Shown: positions 33,397 to 40,173 of the stretch, piece after piece | How positions within the stretch are numbered: the stretch's first letter is position 1 | Layout: each line of letters starts with the position of its first letter | DNA from: an uncultured Prevotella sp. | GTDB lineage: Bacteria; Bacteroidota; Bacteroidia; Bacteroidales; Bacteroidaceae | DNA length: 40,173 nt | Direction of reading: 5' to 3' | Assembly (NCBI GenBank): GCA_900543155.1 | Contig: UQQN01000008.1 | Location: 1-40,173, forward strand | Notes under the pieces: generated by a model | Databases searched by the model: none | Told to the model about the DNA's origin: nothing | Seen by the model: only the letters and a program-made list of their open reading frames with translations | Position numbers and translations under genes: made by a program

Positions 33397-34749
33397 ATGA
33401 AAACTTTGTACAAAATTAAGAAAGGCTTAGACCTTAACCTAAAGGGCGAGGCTGCAGAGAACCTTACGGTTGCAACTCAAAGTTTGGAGTATGCCGTAAT
33501 GCCTACAGACTTCCCTGGTATCGTGCCTCGCACATTGGTGAAAGAGGGCGACACAGTATTGGCAGGTCAAGCACTGTTTGTGGACAAAGCTACTGAGCGT
33601 ATTCACTTTGTTTCGCCCGTAAGCGGAACGGTGGTGGGCGTTGAACGTGGCGACCGCAGAAAGCTTTTGCGTTTCCGCGTAAAAGCAAGTGATAAACAAG
33701 ACTTTAAGGACTTCGGTGCGAAGGACGTAAATGCGCTTAATGGCGATGCTGTGAAGCAGTTGATGCTTGAGAGCGGTCTTTTTGCATTTATGCGCCAACG
33801 TCCTTACGACGTGATTGCTAATCCTTCAGACACGCCCAAAGCCATCTTTATCTCTACTTTCAGCAAGATGCCTTTGGCTGCAAACTTTAGTTTTGTTGCT
33901 AAGGGATTTGAACAAGACTTTAAACTTGGTGTAAAGGCATTGGCTAAGGTGGCCAAGGTACACTTGGGTATTTGTCCTGAACAAATCAATTCAGAACTCC
34001 TTCCTATTGAAGAGGCTGAAGTTAGTGTGTTCGACGGTCCTAACCCTTCAGGCAACGTAGGTGTTCATATTAACCATGTGTCTCCCGTAAACAAGGGCGA
34101 AGTGGTTTGGACATTGGGTGCCGAAATGGCTATCGTATTGGGTCGTTTGCTTCGTACAGGTAAAGTTTCGTTGTATCGCCGTGTAGCAGTTGCTGGTTCG
34201 TGCGTAAAGACTCCTCAGTATGTGGAGACTTTGATTGGTGCACCTTTGGCAGACTTGCTTAAGGGTCAGTTAGAAACTACCGACCATGTGCGTGTAATCA
34301 ATGGTAATCCTTTTGTAGGTTACAAATCGGCTACTACCGATTTCTTGGGAGCTTTCAGCACAGAGGTTTGTGCAATTCCCGAGGGTGATGATGTTGACGA
34401 AGTATTTGGCTGGATAGCTCCTCGCCTTAACGACTATTCAACCAATCATAGCTACTTCTCGTGGTTGCTTGGTAAGAAGCGTGCTTACAATCTTGACTGC
34501 CGTATCAAGGGTGGTGAACGCCACATGATTATGAGTGCAGAATATGAGCGCGTATTCCCCATGGATATCTATCCCAGCTACTTGATTAAGGCTATCATTA
34601 CTGGCGATATCGACCGTCAGGAAGCACTTGGTATTTACGAGGTGGCACCTGAGGACTTCGCAGTTGCCGAATTTATTGACTCTTCAAAGCTCGAACTTCA
34701 GCGTATCGTTCGCGAAGGACTCGATATTTTGAGAAAAGAAAACGCATAA
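33397..34749 (+). CDS. nqrA: Na+-translocating NADH:quinone reductase subunit A
   Basis: 450 residues from ATG 33397 (MKTLYKIKKGLDLNLKG). The longer reading from 33277 crosses the promoter and is rejected. The family wording GLDLNLKGEA, RTLVKEGDTVLAGQALF and VSPVSGTVVGVERGDRRKLL (a biotinyl-like fold) is visible, along with the C-terminal MDIYPSYLIKAIITGDIDRQEALGIYEV. It is a peripheral, cytoplasm-facing subunit tied to quinone binding. First of six contiguous nqr genes, six bases before nqrB. Confidence 0.96.
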   Translation: MKTLYKIKKGLDLNLKGEAAENLTVATQSLEYAVMPTDFPGIVPRTLVKEGDTVLAGQALFVDKATERIHFVSPVSGTVVGVERGDRRKLLRFRVKASDKQDFKDFGAKDVNALNGDAVKQLMLESGLFAFMRQRPYDVIANPSDTPKAIFISTFSKMPLAANFSFVAKGFEQDFKLGVKALAKVAKVHLGICPEQINSELLPIEEAEVSVFDGPNPSGNVGVHINHVSPVNKGEVVWTLGAEMAIVLGRLLRTGKVSLYRRVAVAGSCVKTPQYVETLIGAPLADLLKGQLETTDHVRVINGNPFVGYKSATTDFLGAFSTEVCAIPEGDDVDEVFGWIAPRLNDYSTNHSYFSWLLGKKRAYNLDCRIKGGERHMIMSAEYERVFPMDIYPSYLIKAIITGDIDRQEALGIYEVAPEDFAVAEFIDSSKLELQRIVREGLDILRKENA

Positions 34750-34755
34750 AATAGA

Positions 34756-35925
34756 ATGATTAAGCAAATTTTCGACAAATTACGTCCCAGTTTTGAAGAG
34801 GGAGGTAAGCTTAAGGCTTTCCGTTCAGTGTTTGAGGGTATGGAAACTTTCATGCTCGTTCCGAACACAACCTCCAAGGTGGGTGTGAGCGTACACGATG
34901 CTATCGACTCTAAGCGCATCATGTCGTTCGTTGTGATTGCATTGCTTCCTGCCTTGTTGTTTGGTATGTACAACATCGGTTACCAAAATGCTTTGGCTGC
35001 TGGTAAGTTGGCAGAAACAAGCTTCTGGTCAATGTTTATCTATGGTTTCCTTTTGGTTCTTCCCAAAATCATCGTTTCGTATGTAGTGGGCTTGGGCATT
35101 GAATTTGCCGTAGCTCAGTGGAAGCACGAGGAAATTCAAGAAGGTTATTTGGTTACAGGTATGCTCGTACCTTTGATCGTGCCCGTAGGTTGTCCTCTTT
35201 GGATGTTAGCTTTGGCAGTAGCCTTCTCAGTAATCTTCTGTAAGGAAATCTTTGGTGGTACAGGTATGAATATCTTTAACCCCGCTTTAGTGGCTCGTGC
35301 CTTCCTTTTCTTCTCTTACCCCACAAGCATGAGTGGTGATAAGGTTTGGGTGGCATCGAACGAGGTGCTTGGTTTGGGTTATAACCTGCCTGATGGTATG
35401 ACTGCTGCTACTCCTCTCGGACAGGCTGCTGCTGGTGTTACTGAGGGTATGGCAAGCTTTAGCGATATGGTTTATGGTTTGATTCCCGGTTCTATCGGCG
35501 AAACTTCTGTAATTGCCATTGCTATTGGTGCTGCTATTTTGCTCTTTACGCAGATTGCCTCATGGCGAACAATGGTAAGTGTGTTTGTGGGTGGCGTTGT
35601 CATGGCTGTATTGTTCAACATGCTCAATATAGAAGCCAACGCAGTGGCTCAGTTGCCTTGGTACGAACACATTGCTACTGGTGGTTTCTGCTTTGGTGCT
35701 GTGTTTATGGCCACCGACCCAGTGACAAGTGCACGTACTGAAAAGGGTAAGTATATTTATGGTTTCCTTATTGGTGCCTTGGCTATCCTTATCCGTGTGC
35801 TCAACCCGGGTTACCCCGAAGGTATGATGCTCGCCATCCTCTTTATGAATATGTTCGCACCGCTGATTGACTATTGCTTCGTACAGAGCAACATCAATAA
35901 GCGTTTGAACCGAGCAAGTAAGTAA
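34756..35925 (+). CDS. nqrB: Na+-NQR subunit B, flavinylated membrane subunit
   Basis: 389 residues with about nine or ten membrane helices. The N-terminal FDKLRPSFEEGGKLKAF is cytoplasmic; MNIFNPALVARAFLFFSYP and CFGAVFMATDPVTSARTEKGKYIYG are family landmarks. The covalent FMN is expected on Thr219 in TAATPLGQA, where many relatives have SGATPL. It carries a Na+ path and riboflavin-linked electron transfer. It lies in the nqr operon between A and C. Confidence 0.95.
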   Translation: MIKQIFDKLRPSFEEGGKLKAFRSVFEGMETFMLVPNTTSKVGVSVHDAIDSKRIMSFVVIALLPALLFGMYNIGYQNALAAGKLAETSFWSMFIYGFLLVLPKIIVSYVVGLGIEFAVAQWKHEEIQEGYLVTGMLVPLIVPVGCPLWMLALAVAFSVIFCKEIFGGTGMNIFNPALVARAFLFFSYPTSMSGDKVWVASNEVLGLGYNLPDGMTAATPLGQAAAGVTEGMASFSDMVYGLIPGSIGETSVIAIAIGAAILLFTQIASWRTMVSVFVGGVVMAVLFNMLNIEANAVAQLPWYEHIATGGFCFGAVFMATDPVTSARTEKGKYIYGFLIGALAILIRVLNPGYPEGMMLAILFMNMFAPLIDYCFVQSNINKRLNRASK

Positions 35926-36023
35926 CACAATGATGACGTTCTCTGCCATAGCATTACAGAATCTACTCTTTTAAAGAATGAAACAATATGCAGAATGGTA
36001 AGAGAAATCAAAAGATTTGAACA

Positions 36024-36740
36024 ATGAATACGAACAAAAATTCATATACAATTGTATATGCTGCGGTAATGGTTGTTATCGTAGCGTTCTTGCTCGCTTT
36101 TGTTTCGTCAGCACTCAAACCCACTCAAGACAAGAATGTGGCTCTCGATAAGAAGAAACAAATTCTTGCTGCCTTGAACGTAAGAGGTTTGAAGGATGCA
36201 CAGTCTATCGAAGCTAAATATAACGAATATGTGGTAGCTGACATGATTGTGAAGGCTGATGGCACTGAAGTTAAAGATGGTAAGAGCAAGGAAAACGACG
36301 GTTTCAAAGTTGAAAACAAAGACATCAAGGCAGATAACCTCCCCGTGTATGTTTGCAAGGTAGACGGTGAAACCAAATATGTCGTTCCCATGACCGGTCG
36401 CGGTCTTTGGGGTGGTCTTTGGGGCTACATGGCAATGAATGCCGACCTTCAGACTGTCTTTGGTGCTTATTTCTCTCACGAAAGCGAAACAGCTGGTTTG
36501 GGAGCTTTGATTGCCGAACAGAAATTCCAAGATGAATTTAAGGGCAAGCACCTTTTTGCCGATTCAACTTCTCAAGAGATTGCATTGACTGTTGTAAAGA
36601 ACGGAAACATTAAGCCTGGACAAGAAAACGTACAGGTTGACGGTATTACCGGTGCTACATTAACTTCGGTAGGTGTGGCTAACATGGTTCACGATGGTTT
36701 GCAGCAGTATGTGAAGTATTTTGCAAGTTTGAAAAAATAA
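36024..36740 (+). CDS. nqrC: Na+-NQR subunit C, flavinylated
   Basis: 238 residues. One membrane helix lies near the start (YTIVYAAVMVVIVAFLLAFVSSAL), then an extracytoplasmic FMN-binding domain. FMN is expected on Thr212 in GITGATLTS, the T of the S/T-G-A-T motif. GRGLWGGLWGYMAM and SHESETAGLGALIAEQKF are typical. No Shine-Dalgarno in front of the ATG. 98 bases separate it from nqrB and 217 from nqrD; no gene lies in these gaps. Confidence 0.95.
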   Translation: MNTNKNSYTIVYAAVMVVIVAFLLAFVSSALKPTQDKNVALDKKKQILAALNVRGLKDAQSIEAKYNEYVVADMIVKADGTEVKDGKSKENDGFKVENKDIKADNLPVYVCKVDGETKYVVPMTGRGLWGGLWGYMAMNADLQTVFGAYFSHESETAGLGALIAEQKFQDEFKGKHLFADSTSQEIALTVVKNGNIKPGQENVQVDGITGATLTSVGVANMVHDGLQQYVKYFASLKK

Positions 36741-36957
36741 AAAGAAGAGTATCGTGTAGATGGTGCAGCATATCTGAATGCTTCACAATTATAGATTCTA
36801 TGAAAGGTTTAAAAGAGGAAGAATTTTAAAAGCGTGAGTGTATAGCTTAAAAAGAGATATGCTCTTTATCAACTAACAAACCTATTACTCTTAAACAAAA
36901 ACTTTAATAAATCCTCTCTACACATACTTAATCATAAATCTCTAAGTTCTTAAAGAC

Positions 36958-37599
36958 ATGAGTTTATTTTCAAAAGAAAACAGAGAAGCCTTGATTGGGC
37001 CACTCAACTTGAACAACCCTGTTGCTGTTCAAGTGTTGGGCATCTGTTCGGCTTTGGCTGTAACTTCTCAGTTAGAGCCCGCCATCGTGATGGGTCTTTC
37101 TGTTACAGTGATTACGGCATTTGCAAATGTTATTATATCATTGATTCGCAAAACCATTCCTAACCGTATTCGTATCATCGTGCAGCTCGTTGTAGTTGCC
37201 ACCTTGGTAACATTGGTTTCGCAGGTACTCAAGGCTTATGCATACGATGTGAGCGTTCAGCTTTCAGTGTATGTAGGTCTTATCATTACCAACTGCATTT
37301 TGATGGGTCGTCTCGAAGCCTTTGCCATGATGAATGGTCCATGGGAATCTTTCCTCGATGGTATAGGTAATGGTCTTGGCTACGCTTGGGTACTTGTAGC
37401 CGTAGGCTTTGTTCGCGAACTCTTTGGCAGTGGCACATTGTTTGGCTTGCGTGTTATCCCCGAAAGCATTTATGCTGAGAATGGTGGTTTCTACGTAAAC
37501 AATGGTATGATGACCATGCCTGCCATGGCACTTATCCTTGTAGGTTGCTTGATTTGGGCACAGCGTGCATACAACGACCGTAAGGAGAACAAGAAGTAA
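36958..37599 (+). CDS. nqrD: Na+-NQR subunit D
   Basis: 213 residues with about six membrane helices, in the RnfA/E-like NqrD/E family. Landmarks: LNLNNPVAVQVLGICSALAV near the start, ITNCILMGRLEAFAM, and GNGLGYAWVLVAVGFVRELFGSGTLFG. NqrD and NqrE form an inverted pair in the membrane that carries an iron centre on conserved cysteines (one is seen in the TNCILMGR segment). It lies in the nqr operon. Confidence 0.95.
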   Translation: MSLFSKENREALIGPLNLNNPVAVQVLGICSALAVTSQLEPAIVMGLSVTVITAFANVIISLIRKTIPNRIRIIVQLVVVATLVTLVSQVLKAYAYDVSVQLSVYVGLIITNCILMGRLEAFAMMNGPWESFLDGIGNGLGYAWVLVAVGFVRELFGSGTLFGLRVIPESIYAENGGFYVNNGMMTMPAMALILVGCLIWAQRAYNDRKENKK

Positions 37600-37702
37600 A
37601 ACACACACAATAGTGTTGCAAGCACTCTTATTTTTATGTGTATGGCATTATTCTTTTCAATGCAGCCATAAAACGAGGCTTGTAACGTGAAACAACAAAA
37701 AT

Positions 37703-38329
37703 ATGGAACATCTTATAAGTCTGTTCGTCCGCTCTATTTTTGTGGACAATATGATATTTGCGTTCTTCTTGGGTATGTGCTCATATTTGGCAGTATCAAA
37801 GAACGTAAAGACAGCTCTTGGCTTGGGTGTGGCAGTAACCTTCGTGTTGCTTATCACCGTTCCGGTAGACTACTTGTTGCAGACCAAAGTGTTAGGTCCC
37901 GACTGTATTCTCCCCGGCGTTGACTTGTCATTCCTTTCATTCATCCTCTTCATTGCAGTGATTGCTGGTATTGTGCAGTTGGTTGAAATGGTTGTAGAGC
38001 GTTTTTCTCCTTCATTGTATGCAGCATTGGGTATATTCCTTCCCTTGATTGCTGTAAACTGCGCCATCATGGGTGCCAGCCTCTTTATGCAGCAGCGTAT
38101 TGGTATGGAACCCGGTAGCACACAGTATATTGGCAATGTAGGCGATGCATTGGTTTATGCATTGGGTTCGGGCATTGGTTGGCTGTTGGCTATTGTAGCA
38201 CTTGCTGCAATTCGCGAGAAAATGGCTTACACCAATGTACCTAAGCCCTTGCAAGGTCTTGGCATCACCTTTATCACAGTAGGTTTGATGGCAATGGCTT
38301 TCATGTGCTTCTCAGGTTTGAACATCTAA
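37703..38329 (+). CDS. nqrE: Na+-NQR subunit E
   Basis: 208 residues with about six membrane helices: MEHLISLFVRSIFVDNMIFAFFLGMCSYLAVSK-type start, VNCAIMGASLFMQQR (a conserved Cys), and SGIGWLLAIVALAAIREKMAYTNVPKPLQGLG. It pairs with NqrD. The gap to nqrD is 103 bases; nqrF follows after 18 bases. Confidence 0.95.
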   Translation: MEHLISLFVRSIFVDNMIFAFFLGMCSYLAVSKNVKTALGLGVAVTFVLLITVPVDYLLQTKVLGPDCILPGVDLSFLSFILFIAVIAGIVQLVEMVVERFSPSLYAALGIFLPLIAVNCAIMGASLFMQQRIGMEPGSTQYIGNVGDALVYALGSGIGWLLAIVALAAIREKMAYTNVPKPLQGLGITFITVGLMAMAFMCFSGLNI

Positions 38330-38347
38330 TCACAACAAGAAGAAACA

Positions 38348-39616
38348 ATGGATTTGAATTTAATTTTATCAAGTATCGGAGTATTCTTGGTGATTATACT
38401 CCTCTTGGTTGTCATTCTGTTGGTAGCTAAAAAATACCTCTCGCCCAGTGGCAAGGTTAGCATTACTATCAATGGTAAAGACAAAATCGAGGTAGAGCAG
38501 GGCGGTAGCCTCTTATCTACTCTCTCTGAAAATGGCATCTACCTTCCTTCTGCCTGTGGTGGTAAGGGTAGTTGCGGTCAGTGCAAGTGCCAAGTTCCTG
38601 AGGGCGGTGGCGAAATTCTTGACTCAGAAAAGGGTCAGTTCACACGCAAGCAGATAAAAGACCATTGGCGTTTGGGCTGTCAGTGCAAAGTGAAGGGCGA
38701 CCTCGAAATTCAGGTTCCCGATAGCGTAATGGGTGTGAAAGAGTACGAATGTACTGTTATCAGCAATAAGAACGTAGCTACCTTTATCAAGGAATTTAAG
38801 GTACAGTTGCCTGCTGGTGCACACATGGACTTCCTCCCAGGATCTTATGCTCAGATTAAGATTCCTGCATTCAGCATGGATTATGATAAGGACATCGATA
38901 AGAGCCTTATTGGTGATGAGTATTTGCCTGCTTGGGAAAAGTTTGGACTCTTCCCCTTGAAGTGTGTAAACACCGAACCCACAGTACGTGCTTACTCAAT
39001 GGCAAACTATCCTGCCGAAGGTGATGTATTTATGCTCACCGTGCGTATTGCTACTCCTCCCTTCAAGGCAGATCGCAGTGGTTTTATGGATGTAAATCCG
39101 GGTATCGCTTCATCTTACATCTTCACACTCAAACCGGGTGACAAGGTAATCATGAGTGGTCCTTATGGCGACTTCCATCCTCACTTCGACTCAAAGAAGG
39201 AAATGATTTGGGTAGGTGGTGGTGCCGGTATGGCTCCCCTCCGTGCACAAATTATGCACATGACTCGTACGTTAAATACAAGAGATCGTGAAATGCACTA
39301 CTTCTACGGAGCACGTGCTTTGAACGAAGTATTCTACCTTGAAGACTTCCACCAATTAGAAAAGGATTTCCCCAACTTCCACTTCCACTTGGCTCTCGAC
39401 CGTCCCGATCCAGCTGCCGATGCTGCTGGCGTGAAGTATACAGCAGGTTTCGTACACCAAGTAATGTACAACACTTACCTCAAGGATCATGAGGCTCCTG
39501 AGGATATCGAATACTACATGTGTGGTCCTGGTCCCATGTCAAAGGCGGTTGTAGGTATGCTCGATAGTTTGGGCGTAGAACCTGAAAGTATTATGTATGA
39601 TAACTTCGGTGGTTAA
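38348..39616 (+). CDS. nqrF: Na+-NQR subunit F, NADH dehydrogenase module
   Basis: 422 residues. An N-terminal membrane anchor (residues about 5-28) precedes a 2Fe-2S ferredoxin domain with Cys70, Cys76, Cys79 and Cys111 (Cx5Cx2Cx31C), then FAD (RAYSMANYP) and NADH domains (GGGAGMAPLRAQI). It ends in the aromatic tail IMYDNFGG. It takes electrons from NADH and passes them to the membrane subunits for Na+ pumping and menaquinone reduction. Last nqr gene; a terminator hairpin follows. Confidence 0.96.
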   Translation: MDLNLILSSIGVFLVIILLLVVILLVAKKYLSPSGKVSITINGKDKIEVEQGGSLLSTLSENGIYLPSACGGKGSCGQCKCQVPEGGGEILDSEKGQFTRKQIKDHWRLGCQCKVKGDLEIQVPDSVMGVKEYECTVISNKNVATFIKEFKVQLPAGAHMDFLPGSYAQIKIPAFSMDYDKDIDKSLIGDEYLPAWEKFGLFPLKCVNTEPTVRAYSMANYPAEGDVFMLTVRIATPPFKADRSGFMDVNPGIASSYIFTLKPGDKVIMSGPYGDFHPHFDSKKEMIWVGGGAGMAPLRAQIMHMTRTLNTRDREMHYFYGARALNEVFYLEDFHQLEKDFPNFHFHLALDRPDPAADAAGVKYTAGFVHQVMYNTYLKDHEAPEDIEYYMCGPGPMSKAVVGMLDSLGVEPESIMYDNFGG

Positions 39617-39650
39617 TAACAAACCACAGAAAACCTATACTAAACATTAA

Positions 39651-39677
39651 CAAAGTCGCTGATTTTCAGCGACTTTG
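39651..39677 (+). terminator. Terminator hairpin of the nqr operon
   Basis: Perfect 12-pair stem (39651-39662 with 39666-39677) and a three-base loop. The following T run is weak. Confidence 0.7.
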
Positions 39678-39732
39678 TTGCGTTATAGGAAATCACTTGT
39701 TGTGGTTTGTTATAGGTTTATTGGGAGTAGCT

Positions 39733-39767
39733 ATGTCACCCAGATGTCACCCGAGTATGTCACCCGC
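39733..39767 (+). repeat. TGTCACCC triple direct repeat
   Basis: TGTCACCC occurs three times in about 30 bases, about 130 bases before the TGAC-armed palindrome. Confidence 0.7.
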
Positions 39768-39893
39768 GTAGCCTTTAGGTGTGCGATAGGACGTAGAGCG
39801 AACAGCCGTTTTTTTTCATAGTCCGAGCCTATCCAAAAAGTCGTATATTTGGGGGCAAAGTAGTGCGAAACGGAGAGTATAGCGAAAGTGACA

Positions 39894-39952
39894 AGTGACA
39901 AGTGACACCAAAAAGTGTTGATAATCAACCACTTAGGTGTCACTTTGTCACT
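39894..39952. repeat. Long palindromic hairpin, TTGATAATCAA core, copy C
   Basis: Left arm AGTGACAAGTGACACC (39894-39909) pairs with 39935-39952; inner AAGTG-TTGAT-A-ATCAAC-CACTT continues the stem to the centre at about 39923. It is the same design as 9753-9814, with an extra base at the same place after ATCAA. A further direct AAGTGAC copy lies just left of the arm. Confidence 0.88.
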
Positions 39953-39999
39953 CGAAATTTTTCTTAAATCGTAGTTAACGAATGTAAATGGTATATTGT

Positions 40000-40065
40000 T
40001 AAGGGTTACCCCGTTAGGTAGGGGGCAAAATCCATAATTATTTTCAGCATGGAATTTGAGAATAT
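40000..40065 (+). repeat. CCCCGTTAG dispersed repeat, copy 2
   Basis: GGTTACCCCGTTAGGTAGGG followed by CAAAATCCATAATTATTTT and GCATG; aligns with the reverse complement of 15746-15812. Confidence 0.7.
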
Positions 40066-40132
40066 TCTGATGTTGTATATAATTGATATTCAACAAGAAT
40101 AAACGCATAAAATGCCTCAATTCGTGTATTAT

Positions 40133-40173
40133 TTTAATGGATCACCCCGTTAGGGGTGAGATAAGGTAGCCAG
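40133..40173 (+). repeat. CCCCGTTAG dispersed repeat, copy 3, cut by window end
   Basis: TTTTAATGGATCACCCCGTT is shared with copy 1; TCACCCC/GGGGTGA forms a seven-pair hairpin with loop GTTA at about 40142-40159. Confidence 0.65.

Larger units (their letters stand above)
39678..40173. other. Gene-free stretch with repeats at window end
   Basis: It has three TGTCACCC words at about 39734-39762, the palindrome at 39894-39952 and two CCCCGTTAG repeats. A 129-codon minus-strand reading frame covers it but is built from these repeats and is not credible. Confidence 0.6.

Noticed and set aside
39731..40120. 129-codon minus-strand reading frame after nqrF
   Set aside because: It runs through the long palindrome and repeats, has no family match I can recall, and its content is explained by repeated intergenic DNA.

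Overview
This window looks like ordinary core chromosome of a member of the Bacteroidales, most likely a Prevotellaceae-type organism. The evidence is a type IX secretion plug protein, Bacteroidetes-only DUF3256 and DUF4468 proteins, a complete Na+-NQR operon, repeated promoters of the Bacteroidetes form TTTG-N19-21-TAnnTTTG, and a near absence of Shine-Dalgarno sequences. The genus is my inference. No CRISPR array, prophage, defence island or tRNA is visible. No new multi-gene system is evident; the unusual content lies in the intergenic DNA and in translation-initiation signals.

Layout. 1-979: 3' part of an IS982-type transposase, then a rhamnose/fucose mutarotase. 1146-2378: ribosomal operon rpsF-rpsR-rplI with promoter and terminator. 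2573-7888 (minus): S9 peptidase, lptB, acyl-CoA synthetase. 8168-9190: mltG. 9191-9928: gene-free, with a long palindromic hairpin. 9929-14843 (minus): rarA, an ABC-F ATPase, a GH109-like oxidoreductase and rpmE2. 15003-16753: two exported proteins of unknown function separated by a 73-bp tandem promoter/hairpin repeat. 16894-22369 (minus): alpha-L-fucosidase, T9SS plug, 2-hydroxyacid dehydrogenase, YicG/TRIC-like protein and hemW, closely packed. 22457-22918: RNase P RNA. 23035-24075: WYL regulator. 24535-25575: galE. 25910-27945: nspC and metA overlapping by one base. 28224-30809: tkt and rpiB (non-oxidative pentose phosphate steps). 30974-33140: HU, a 29-residue COX24-like peptide gene and RNase G. 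33397-39616: nqrABCDEF. 39617-40173: gene-free, with further copies of two intergenic repeat families.

How the parts fit. Most genes are housekeeping: translation, envelope building (LptB, MltG), recombination (RarA), RNA processing (RNase P, RNase G), central carbon metabolism, polyamine and methionine synthesis, and sodium-motive respiration. The mutarotase and the GH29 fucosidase both point to use of host or plant deoxy-sugars.

Most worth a second look: (i) strong Shine-Dalgarno sequences only before rpsR and rplI, in a phylum whose ribosome hides its anti-SD behind bS6/bS18/bS21; (ii) two long palindromes at 9753-9814 and 39894-39952 with a shared TTGATAATCAA core and differing but paired arms, plus a degenerate third copy near 24084-24200; (iii) the 73-bp repeats at 15927-16087, each carrying a TATCTTTG promoter box and a hairpin whose stem differs but still pairs; (iv) a CCCCGTTAG repeat family at three sites.
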